Shown: one piece after another, positions 6,492 through 13,301 of the stretch | Numbering within the stretch: the stretch's first letter is position 1 | Layout: each line of letters opens with the position of its first letter | Virus record (IMG/VR): IMGVR_UViG_3300022756_000013 | Span: 1 to 20,750 of that record | Strand: one strand, 5' to 3' | Source of the DNA: a virus | DNA length: 20,750 bases | Made by a program: the position numbers and the translations under genes | Notes under the pieces: model-generated | Databases searched by the model: none | The model's input: only the letters and a program-made list of their open reading frames with translations | What the model was told of the DNA's origin: nothing

Positions 6492-9400
6492 ATGGCTGAC
6501 CTCCCTGAGATTGGCTACGGAACTGTCACCGGCAGGTTCGTCGCTGGCATCCTCGACACCAACGACCCCGGAGCGGCACCCGACGCGGTGCCCCTCCGGG
6601 GAACGGTCGAGTTCTGGCCGACAGCGGACGTGGTGCGGGTGCCGACAGCGGCACCGCCGACGACGCTCCTGCCGCAGATGGTGTGCGCCGAACTGAACTG
6701 GCAGGGCGACCTGTACGAGAACGGCACCCCCGGCGTCAACCTGTTCTGCACCGACGACCCGGACGGCAACCCGGTCAACTGGCACTGGCGCGCCGTGTTC
6801 AAACTCACCTACCACGGGCGCGCTGTGCCGCGCGATCCGTTCTACTTCGCCCTGCCCTGCGGCTCGACCGTGGACCTGACGCTGGTCGCGCCGGTGGCTG
6901 TCGGGGACGACGGCATCATCATCATCCAGGGGCCGCAGGGCGAGCAAGGCCCGCAGGGTGAACCCGGCCAGGGGATCAAGGTGCAGGGCACCATCCCGCT
7001 CCCCGGCCCACCGACCTTCCCCGGCACTGACGACGGCGACTTCTGGATCGACCCGGACGGCAACGGCTGGGTGTGGGATGCCGCCGATGGCGTGTGGGTC
7101 GCCACTGGTCCGGTGCAGGGGCCTCCGGGTCCGCAGGGGCCTACGGGTATGCAGGGCGAGCAAGGCCCGCAGGGCGACCCGGGGGCAACCGGGCCAGCCG
7201 GGGCTGACAGCACCGTGCCGGGGCCTGTGGGTCCGGCAGGGCCTGCCGGGGCCGACAGCACTGTGCCCGGCCCCGAGGGGCCAGCAGGCCCCGCAGGCGC
7301 GGACTCCACGGTGCCGGGGCCTGTGGGTCCGGTCGGCCCGCAGGGAGAGCAAGGCATCCAGGGCGTCCAGGGTGCTCCCGGCGCGGATTCGACCGTCCCC
7401 GGACCCATCGGCCCGCAGGGTGAGAAGGGCGACCCCGGCGACACCGGCGCAACCGGCCCAGCCGGTGCTGACTCGACGGTTCCCGGTCCCGTAGGGCCAC
7501 AGGGACCGCAGGGTGAAATCGGCGCAACCGGCCCGGCAGGCGCAGACTCGACCGTGCCCGGGCCAGAGGGTCCAGCGGGGCCGCAGGGAGAGCAAGGCAT
7601 CCAGGGCGTCGGGGGTCCGGCAGGCCCTCCGGGGCCGCAGGGCGAAGGTCTGGACATCGACGGCACGCTGACGGTGCCCGGCCCGCCGACAGCCCCCGGC
7701 ACCAGTGAAGGCGAGTTCTGGATCGACTCGGATGGCATGGGCTGGGTCTGGGACGCCGACAGTGCGACGTGGATCGCAGTCCCGCTCGGCAGTAGCGGCG
7801 CGGGCCTCAAGACCTACGCCTCGCAGGCGGAACTCGACGCCGTGCGCGAGGCGGAAGTCGGCGTCCTCCACGTGGACAATCTCTCGCTGGCCTGGCCCCC
7901 GTTCACGGCGGCGGAACCGACCGTGTTCGCAGGCACCGGCCCCGCCGACATCGTGGTCACGTCCACCCTCTCGGATCACCCGGTCAACAGCGCGCCGCTG
8001 AACAACCGCTCGATGCTCCAACAGCACTTCTACATCGGCGACACCGCGACCCCTGGCGTTCTGCACGCCTCTCGCGTGCTGTTCTTCGACCGCACCACCG
8101 GCGCTGAACTATTCCGGTACGACTGGACAATCGTGCCCGCGATGCCGGTCGTCTACGCGCCGAACCACGTCCCGATCACGCTGGACACCAACGGCACCTG
8201 GGGCACGAAGGTCGCCAGCACGAGTGGTGCGGATAACAACACCCTGATGCTCCGCGACTCCGTAGGGCAGTCCGAGGTCTACGGCACGCCTCTCGGCGGC
8301 AACAGCATCGTCAACCGTACATACCTGGAACAGCAGTTCGACGCATTCCCGGCAGGCTCGACCATCCTCACCGGGCACGGCGCGCCCGCCGAGGACTTGG
8401 GCGACGCCGAGAACTTCTACATCGACCTGGACACCGGCGCGATCTACGGCCCGAAGCGGCCCGATCTGTACGGCGAGCCAGAACCGATCCTGACCGGCAC
8501 ACCCGAGTCGTTCCCGGTGCCGCTTGCGGGCACCCTGTACGCGGTCAAGTTCACCGCCGACGTGGCCGGGCGCGTGGCGGCGGTTCGGTTCTACATGCCG
8601 CCTGGCACTGCCAGCGTCATGCCGTCGTTCTACATCTGGGACGCGGCGGGCACGCAGATCGCCACAGGCTCCATCATCGGCTCCGAGGCGGGCGGGTGGG
8701 TCGAGGCCCCGTTCTACAGCGGCGGCTCCATCCTCACCGCTGACGCGGAGTACCGCATCGGCTACGTCGCGTACCCGTCCTCGAAGTACGCCTACTCTGC
8801 GGCGGGCGGCTTCCCGCAGTCCAGCGAGCACGTGACCCTGCTCGGCGCGATGACCGATGCCGCCGACCTGAGCGCGCCCGACATCGCGGACCCCGGCAAC
8901 TTCTGGGTGGAGCCGGTGTTCGAGCCACCCGTGACGACCCTGTGGCCGCTCGCCGTCGCGCCTGCCGAGGGCATCCCGCGCCTCGAACCGTGGTACGAGA
9001 TTGACAACGCGAACGAGCCGGGCGTCTACAAGGTCCGCGTTCCGAACCTCAAGAACCTGATCGGCAGTGTCGGGGACGCTTGGCCCGACCTCGCGCACAC
9101 CGGCCCCGCCGATCTGCTGGTCTACGTGTCCTGGAACGACAACACCGACCCGGCCTTCCCAGATCGCCGCAATGTCACACAGCAGTTCTGGGTGCCGGGT
9201 GCGCTCACCCCGAGCAAGCAACCCCTGATGATCCAGCGGATGAACTACCTGGACGAAGTGACAGGCAACCGCATCCTGACGATCAACGGCTGGCGGGTGG
9301 TGGACACCGGAAGCACCATCAAGGTCTACGCCTCGCTCGTCGCGGCAGAGGGCGACCGCACGCCTGCCATCGGCACTGTCAAGGTTCCCAACATGGCGGC

Positions 9401-10511
9401 GGCGTTCCCGAACCTTGCCGCTATCGGCTCCGGCGTGGAAGGCGCATTCGCAGGCGTCGGCTGGGGCAACCTCGTCATCACGACGACGATCACCGACTCA
9501 CCCACTGGCACCGACGACGGCACCTACCCCGACAAGTTCGTGCATCAGGAGTTCACTGTCGCGGACCTGTCTGACCCCGCCGCGCCGAAGTCACACCGCA
9601 TCGGGCGCGACTATCTCTGGAACCAGTCGCAGATCGGCTCCGGCGTGCTGTGGTCGCCCATCCAGGCCCCCGCATCGGGCGGCGGGGGCGGCGGCACGAA
9701 GGTCTACGCCGACATGGCCGAACTGGACGCGGTGCGCACCGGCGAGGTCGGCGTGCTTCACGTGGACGACATGGCGCTCGCCTTCCCCGCCCTGGCCGCG
9801 CTCAACACCACGTTCGCCGGGCACGGCCCCGGCGACCTTCTGGTCACCACGACGGTCGGTGACTACAGCGGTGATGTCGCGCCGTATGAGTTCTACTCCA
9901 CCGCCTTGCAGACGTTCGAGATTGCCAACCTGGCGAACGCCTACAGGCCCATGACCATCTGGCGCTCGATCAACTTCGACCGGCCTGGTGGGACACAGCC
10001 GGTCAGCATGGGCGCGTGGACCATCGCGGCAGAACCGCCGACCTTCCCCACGAACATGACGCAGGGCGACCTTGTGGTGGCCGCGAACGCCACCCGGTTC
10101 AACCGCCTCGTCGCGCCGACGACGGCGGGCCATGTGCTGTTGGCCGACCCGATCCAGTCGAACAAGATGCGCTGGGCCACGCCGATGCCCGTCGCGTACC
10201 AGTACGTGTTCGACTGGGGCGGGACGAACATCTTCGTTGACATCAACGTGGTGGGCAACCTGTACCTGCTCAGCCAGCCCGGTCCCATCACTATCGCGGT
10301 GCCGTCAACCGGCGTCCCCTCCGGCAAGCAGGTGGACTATGTGCAGATGAACGCGGTCGGCCCAGTGACGTTCGTGGCTGGCGAAGGCGCGGCCCTGCTG
10401 GCACCGGGTGGCAAGACGCAACTCGCGGGCCAGTATTCCAAGGCGAAACTGACAAAGGTGACCGGCAACGCCTGGCTCATCGAGGGCGATCTAGTCGTAC
10501 CCGTACCGTAG
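6492..10511 (+). CDS. Giant collagen-like fibre protein (tail or head fibre, probable host contact)
   Basis: The ATG at 6492 follows GAGAGGGGG (6475-6483) and gives 1339 residues. Order of parts: a beta-rich N-terminal anchor (about 1-140); a short Gly-X-Y run (145-157); a module with [15 protein letters not shown] (163-204); a collagen-like run (208-386) with six ADSTVPGP interruptions; a second copy of the module, [15 protein letters not shown] (388-433); repeat copy A (439-547); a [14 protein letters not shown] element (about 642-656); a DUF4082-like beta-sandwich (about 660-813); repeat copies B (833-938), C (942-1058) and D (1070-1183), with a poly-Gly linker before D; a fibre linker with [19 protein letters not shown]; and a C-terminal tip (1233-1339) reading [21 protein letters not shown], close to many phage fibre ends. 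Collagen-like runs usually trimerise. A receptor-binding fibre is likely. Whether it attaches to tail or head is open. Confidence 0.8.
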   Translation: MADLPEIGYGTVTGRFVAGILDTNDPGAAPDAVPLRGTVEFWPTADVVRVPTAAPPTTLLPQMVCAELNWQGDLYENGTPGVNLFCTDDPDGNPVNWHWRAVFKLTYHGRAVPRDPFYFALPCGSTVDLTLVAPVAVGDDGIIIIQGPQGEQGPQGEPGQGIKVQGTIPLPGPPTFPGTDDGDFWIDPDGNGWVWDAADGVWVATGPVQGPPGPQGPTGMQGEQGPQGDPGATGPAGADSTVPGPVGPAGPAGADSTVPGPEGPAGPAGADSTVPGPVGPVGPQGEQGIQGVQGAPGADSTVPGPIGPQGEKGDPGDTGATGPAGADSTVPGPVGPQGPQGEIGATGPAGADSTVPGPEGPAGPQGEQGIQGVGGPAGPPGPQGEGLDIDGTLTVPGPPTAPGTSEGEFWIDSDGMGWVWDADSATWIAVPLGSSGAGLKTYASQAELDAVREAEVGVLHVDNLSLAWPPFTAAEPTVFAGTGPADIVVTSTLSDHPVNSAPLNNRSMLQQHFYIGDTATPGVLHASRVLFFDRTTGAELFRYDWTIVPAMPVVYAPNHVPITLDTNGTWGTKVASTSGADNNTLMLRDSVGQSEVYGTPLGGNSIVNRTYLEQQFDAFPAGSTILTGHGAPAEDLGDAENFYIDLDTGAIYGPKRPDLYGEPEPILTGTPESFPVPLAGTLYAVKFTADVAGRVAAVRFYMPPGTASVMPSFYIWDAAGTQIATGSIIGSEAGGWVEAPFYSGGSILTADAEYRIGYVAYPSSKYAYSAAGGFPQSSEHVTLLGAMTDAADLSAPDIADPGNFWVEPVFEPPVTTLWPLAVAPAEGIPRLEPWYEIDNANEPGVYKVRVPNLKNLIGSVGDAWPDLAHTGPADLLVYVSWNDNTDPAFPDRRNVTQQFWVPGALTPSKQPLMIQRMNYLDEVTGNRILTINGWRVVDTGSTIKVYASLVAAEGDRTPAIGTVKVPNMAAAFPNLAAIGSGVEGAFAGVGWGNLVITTTITDSPTGTDDGTYPDKFVHQEFTVADLSDPAAPKSHRIGRDYLWNQSQIGSGVLWSPIQAPASGGGGGGTKVYADMAELDAVRTGEVGVLHVDDMALAFPALAALNTTFAGHGPGDLLVTTTVGDYSGDVAPYEFYSTALQTFEIANLANAYRPMTIWRSINFDRPGGTQPVSMGAWTIAAEPPTFPTNMTQGDLVVAANATRFNRLVAPTTAGHVLLADPIQSNKMRWATPMPVAYQYVFDWGGTNIFVDINVVGNLYLLSQPGPITIAVPSTGVPSGKQVDYVQMNAVGPVTFVAGEGAALLAPGGKTQLAGQYSKAKLTKVTGNAWLIEGDLVVPVP
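7117..7650 (+). repeat. Collagen-like Gly-X-Y coding repeat with six ADSTVPGP units
   Basis: Within the fibre gene the sequence encodes repeated GPQG, GPAG and GEQG triplets. ADSTVPGP occurs six times, starting at 7203, 7251, 7299, 7383, 7467 and 7542. The spacing is 16, 16, 28, 28 and 25 codons. Each copy has a different codon spelling. Confidence 0.85.
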
Positions 10512-10533
10512 GACACAACAGAGGGAGCAGGGA

Positions 10534-10827
10534 ATGTCGTACAAGTCCGTGGCCGATATGGCCGAAAGTTACAGCCTGAACCGTCGCCTCACAGCGGGCG
10601 CGGCGAAGGAGTCGATTGACGAGCCGCAGGCGTGGGTGTCGGTCTACCGCTGGGAGATTGCCAGCCAGCCCGGCTGGGATACCGCGTGGGACTCCGCCGT
10701 CGCTGGCGAAGTGCCCGACCCCGGCTCAGACGAGGCCGTCATCACCGATGGCATGATCCTCGCGGGTGTGCAGGCGGTGCGCGCCGCGAACCCGGCCCCC
10801 ACAGCGGACGGTGAGCCGGTTCCTTGA
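10534..10827 (+). CDS. Small conserved actinophage protein of unknown function
   Basis: The ATG at 10534 is preceded by GAGGGAG (10521-10527) at good spacing and encodes 97 residues. The layout is familiar from actinophages: an N-terminal helix YKSVADMAESYSLNRRLTAGA, a central W-rich core with WVSVYRWEIASQPGWDTAWDSA, and an end reading DEAVITDGMILAGVQAV. Homologues that I recall are encoded beside fibre, capsid or tail genes and have no proven role. It follows the fibre gene directly (22 bases), so a fibre chaperone or a small structural component is a reasonable guess but no more. No membrane segment or signal peptide is seen. Confidence 0.68.
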   Translation: MSYKSVADMAESYSLNRRLTAGAAKESIDEPQAWVSVYRWEIASQPGWDTAWDSAVAGEVPDPGSDEAVITDGMILAGVQAVRAANPAPTADGEPVP

Positions 10828-10860
10828 ACTGCCGCCGCCCCTGACTGAGAGGATCAGCCC

Positions 10861-11679
10861 ATGAGCCACGCGCCGTGCTACTGGCCGGTGGACTACTCCA
10901 CCTGCAACGAGTGCGAGGCGCTGACGAGCCTGGACCCGGAGGAGCGGGCCAAGTTCGAGCAGATCGCCTCGGACATGATGTGGGCGTGGTCCGACCGGCT
11001 GTTCGGTGTGTGCGAGGTCGTCATCCGGCCCTGCCGGAACGACTGCGGCGGCGTCGGCCACACCCCGACGTTCTGGGGGCGGGGGCCTTACGGCGGCGCG
11101 GAGCGGGCATGGACGCCGGTGCTCATCGACGGCGTGATGCACAACATGGGGTGTGGCTGTGCGGGGGCCTGCTCCTGCCCGCAGGAAGGGCCGACATCGC
11201 TCAGGCTCCCCGGCCCGGTGCAGGCGGTCACCCGCGTCAGCGTGGACGGTCACGTGGTGCCGCCCACGGCGTACCGCGTGATGTACTCGCGGCTCCTGGT
11301 GCGCGTGGACGGCGGCGTCTGGCCGAAGTGCCAAGACCTGCTGGCCGAGGCCGACAAGCCCAACACCTTCGAGGTCGCCTACCGCAAGGGCGTCCCGGTG
11401 CCGGTCGGCGGGCAGATGGCGACTGGCGTACTGGCGTGCGAGATGGCGAAGGCGTACTGCGGTGACGAAACCTGCAAACTGCCCCAGCGCATCCAGACGA
11501 TCACCCGGCAGGGCATGACCATCGGCTTCCAGGACTCCTTCGAGGACTTGAAGCAAGGCGGCACCGGCATCTGGGCCATCGACTCGTGGATCGCCAGCAT
11601 CACGATGCCCCGGGCGTCGGCGTCCGTGCGTTCGGTGGACATTCCTGTGGCCGGGAGCACGACGCGCTATGGACACTGA
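10861..11679 (+). CDS. Head-to-tail connector (adaptor) protein, Cys-rich
   Basis: The 272-residue protein matches the actinophage head-tail connector that binds below the portal. It starts with CYWPVDYSTCNECEAL. A helical segment follows (ERAKFEQIASDMMWAWSDRLFGVCEVVIRPC). Next comes a Cys-rich loop with NMGCGCAGACSC, then LPGPVQAVTRVSVDGHVVPPTAYRV and LLVRVDGGVWPKCQDL, the most conserved part of the family. The C-terminal half has a helix (GVLACEMAKAYCG) and ends in a beta-rich tail. Fourteen Cys residues are unusually many and suggest bound metal or disulphides. The ribosome binding site AGAGGA (10848-10853) precedes the ATG. The next gene starts 11 bases before this gene's stop, consistent with an ordered neck operon. 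Confidence 0.75.
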   Translation: MSHAPCYWPVDYSTCNECEALTSLDPEERAKFEQIASDMMWAWSDRLFGVCEVVIRPCRNDCGGVGHTPTFWGRGPYGGAERAWTPVLIDGVMHNMGCGCAGACSCPQEGPTSLRLPGPVQAVTRVSVDGHVVPPTAYRVMYSRLLVRVDGGVWPKCQDLLAEADKPNTFEVAYRKGVPVPVGGQMATGVLACEMAKAYCGDETCKLPQRIQTITRQGMTIGFQDSFEDLKQGGTGIWAIDSWIASITMPRASASVRSVDIPVAGSTTRYGH

Positions 11680-12172
11680 ACCGCTCGACTTCATCGCCCC
11701 GGTGCTCGTCGGCATCGTCAACGAGTCCTTCGCGGCGGTGAACCCGGAGCCGAGCCGCGTCATCCATATCCAGCCCGGCGCTGAGGTCGCCTGGGACGAG
11801 TCGTGCGGCGGCGGTCAACTGTGGGGCCGGGTCGTGACGATTGCACCCGCCACCGGCACACAGCCGCGTTCCAGCGCGCCCTGCGGGGTGCTGTACTGGA
11901 ACGTCGTCATGGCGGTCGGCCTCATCCGGTGCGTCGCGGGCCTCAAGAGCGACGGATCGCCCCCCAGCCCCAGCGAACTGTCGGCGGACGGCTTGCAGAT
12001 GGTGCGCGACCTACAGGCGATCCAGCAGGTGATCCTCTGCCACCCGCAGGTGTCCGCGATCACAAACTGGCTCCCCTCCGGCCCGCAGGGCGCGTATGCC
12101 GGGGGAGAGTGGACGTTCGTGGTGCGCATCGGCGTCTGCCCCTGCGACCGGCCCCACGCCGAGCCGGTGTGA
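11669..12172 (+). CDS. Neck protein: head-tail connector or tail terminator
   Basis: The ATG at 11669 overlaps the end of the connector gene by 11 bases and gives 167 residues. Recognisable segments are PSRVIHIQPGAEVAWDESCGGGQLWGRVV, PCGVLYWNVVMAVGLIRCVA, SADGLQMVRDLQAIQQVILCHP and GAYAGGEWTFVVRIGVCPC, each as seen here in order. The same plan occurs in actinophage neck proteins. The alternating strand-helix-strand pattern, and the location between connector and gp10-like gene, fit either a stopper or a tail terminator ring subunit. The sequence alone does not decide which. Five Cys residues recur in paired places, as in the upstream connector. Confidence 0.65.
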   Translation: MDTEPLDFIAPVLVGIVNESFAAVNPEPSRVIHIQPGAEVAWDESCGGGQLWGRVVTIAPATGTQPRSSAPCGVLYWNVVMAVGLIRCVAGLKSDGSPPSPSELSADGLQMVRDLQAIQQVILCHPQVSAITNWLPSGPQGAYAGGEWTFVVRIGVCPCDRPHAEPV

Positions 12173-12173
12173 C

Positions 12174-12581
12174 ATGCCCTCCAAGATCACCTTCCGCGTC
12201 TACCCCTCGGCCTCCACGACCGTCGCTGGCATCGCTGACGAAGCCGCCGCACGTGCCGCCGAGGCCACCCGCCGCAAGGCCCGCGCCAACATCAAGGCGG
12301 CAGGCCGCGTTCACACCGGCGCGATGGGCGACAACATGACCGTCCACAAGGTAGACGGCGGCTCGTCGCCGCGCTACAAGGTGACGCCGGGCGGTGACGG
12401 CTACGCGAAGTACCAGGAGTTCGGCACCCGGGCGCACGGGCCTGTCCGGGCGAAGCGGCTGGTGTTCCAGATCAGGGGCAAGGGGCCGGTCATCTTCGCC
12501 AAGTGGGTGCGCGGTGTCACGCCTGCGCACTTCATGCGGGATGCGGTGCAGGCGGTCAAGGCGAGCGACTACGCACGCTAA
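12174..12581 (+). CDS. HK97 gp10-like neck / tail completion protein
   Basis: I chose the ATG at 12174, one base after the previous stop, giving 135 residues. The frame remains open upstream to 12096, but that extension lies over the previous gene and lacks support. The N-terminal half is a long Ala/Arg-rich helix (IADEAAARAAEATRRKARANI). Then comes the family's typical RVHTGAMGDNMTV, YAKYQEFGTRAHGP, FAKWVRGVTPAHFMRDAVQAV. The 'Y-x-x-Y-x-E-F-G-T-x-x-H' core followed by 'P-x-x-F-M-x-D-A' is seen in HK97 gp10-type proteins of siphophages, which act at the head-tail interface. A 26-base gap follows before the tail chaperone gene. Confidence 0.75.
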   Translation: MPSKITFRVYPSASTTVAGIADEAAARAAEATRRKARANIKAAGRVHTGAMGDNMTVHKVDGGSSPRYKVTPGGDGYAKYQEFGTRAHGPVRAKRLVFQIRGKGPVIFAKWVRGVTPAHFMRDAVQAVKASDYAR

Positions 12582-12595
12582 CCCGGGGTAGGTGA

Positions 12596-12601
12596 TACCT
12601 T
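12596..12601 (+). promoter_or_regulatory. Possible -10 box for a leaderless tail chaperone transcript
   Basis: TACCTT fits TAnnnT and is followed by six bases and then the ATG at 12608. No ribosome binding site lies at normal spacing before that ATG; the nearest G-rich run (12585-12594) is too far upstream. The arrangement mirrors that at 722-735. No -35 is evident. Confidence 0.3.
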
Positions 12602-12607
12602 CGCCTC

Positions 12608-12913
12608 ATGCCCATCATCGACATCGCCTCGACCGACGAACCCATCACGGTCAACCTGATCGGCCACGCCTACGTCGCCCACCCGCCCAAGACCCTGCTC
12701 GCGATGAAACTCGCTGAGGGCATGGACGGCTCATCGGACCCGACGTTCATCCTGGGACGCCTGCGCAAGTATCTCGACCTCACCTTCGGCAAGAAGGAAG
12801 CGGGCAAGATCATGGACCGCTTGGAGGACCAGGAGGACGAACTTGACGTGCGCCACATCATGCAACTCATGGAGAAGATCACCGAGGTAACGACCGGCAC
12901 CCCTACTACGTAG
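12608..12913 (+). CDS. Tail assembly chaperone, short form (lambda gpG-like)
   Basis: The 101-residue product begins MPIIDIASTDEPITVNLIG. It has a beta-rich N-terminal half with an HPPKTLLAMKLAEG segment, then a helical half (FILGRLRKYLDLTFGKKEAGKIMDRL) and an acidic helix. This is the typical plan of actinophage tail chaperones, which bind the tape measure protein while the tail tube grows. The position immediately before the tape measure gene supports this. The zero frame stops at TAG 12911-12913. The -1 frame is open from 12847 to 13206 and carries the second chaperone domain, so a frameshifted long form is expected. Confidence 0.75.
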   Translation: MPIIDIASTDEPITVNLIGHAYVAHPPKTLLAMKLAEGMDGSSDPTFILGRLRKYLDLTFGKKEAGKIMDRLEDQEDELDVRHIMQLMEKITEVTTGTPTT

Positions 12914-13206
12914 TCGCCCGGCTGACCCAGGCGATGATGTCGAACTGGGATGAGTTGGACGGCTACGGAGTCGCGCACAACGTTCCCGCCCTGACCAAAC
13001 TGCCGCTCGGTCGGGCGATGAACTACGTCTGGTACATGCTTGTCCGTCACGCCGACAGCGCGGAGCGGGCGAAACTGCGGGCGAAACTCTGGCTCCCGCC
13101 GAAAGGAACCGAGATTCCCGCCGAGTCGCCGTGGTCGGCTGAGAATGAGATGGGCGCGCTCCGGTCACTCAAGGCCGGTCTGGGCGGAAAGACCGCGAGC
13201 GAGTAA
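12608..13206 (+). CDS. Tail assembly chaperone, frameshifted long form (gpGT-like)
   Basis: The second reading frame (open from 12847, stop 13204-13206) lacks a good start. An ATG at 12934 has no ribosome binding site and would drop the conserved YYVVARLTQAMMSNWDELDG stretch. Joining the two frames by a -1 shift near 12902 yields about 199 residues, reading ...GTP-YYVVARL..., which agrees with the chaperone pairs of other siphophages. The downstream domain has NYVWYMLVRHADSAERAKLRAKLW and WLPPKGTEIPAESPW. In lambda and relatives the minor fusion product links tape measure to tail tube subunits. The frameshift is inferred, not demonstrated. Confidence 0.68.
12899..12905 (+). other. Candidate -1 programmed frameshift site
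   Basis: The zero frame reads GGC ACC CCT ACT ACG TAG. The run of four C before T (12900-12904) lets the Pro tRNA on CCT (12902-12904) slip back one base onto CCC (12901-12903), after which the -1 frame reads TAC TAC GTA. This is not a classic X_XXY_YYZ heptamer such as lambda's GGGAAAG. The exact slip point anywhere in 12847-12911 remains open. Confidence 0.45.
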
Positions 13207-13214
13207 CCTGAGCG

Positions 13215-13245
13215 GTGCAGGCCGTGACTGTCTCCCCGCCTGCAC
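13215..13245 (+). other. Stem-loop between tail chaperone and tape measure genes
   Basis: GTGCAGGC (13215-13222) pairs perfectly with GCCTGCAC (13238-13245) around a 15-base loop, nine bases after the chaperone stop. It may be an attenuator or an mRNA-stabilising element. There is no T-tract. The rest of the gap (13246-13301) shows only the G-rich ribosome binding site. Confidence 0.45.
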
Positions 13246-13301
13246 TCGTAGCGACATGCTGGCAGTAGGGCCGATGTCATCCCGTAGGGGGGGTGTCGTC
13301 C

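Noticed and set aside
7117-7650. CRISPR-like or tandem DNA repeat array
   Set aside because: The repeats are protein-level Gly-X-Y codons in a long reading frame. They are not identical DNA repeats with unique spacers.
6123-8066. Minus-strand frame opposite the tube and fibre genes
   Set aside because: Composition is an antisense mirror of the collagen repeat and other coding sequence, without a start signal or known domain.
12096-12581. Longer gp10-like protein starting at 12096
   Set aside because: The extra 26 residues come from the overlapping upstream gene, read in another frame. The ATG at 12174 follows the upstream stop directly.
12934-13206. Independent 90-residue gene after the short tail chaperone
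   Set aside because: No ribosome binding site is present, the conserved segment begins upstream of this ATG, and the frame overlaps the first chaperone frame. A frameshift fusion explains it better.
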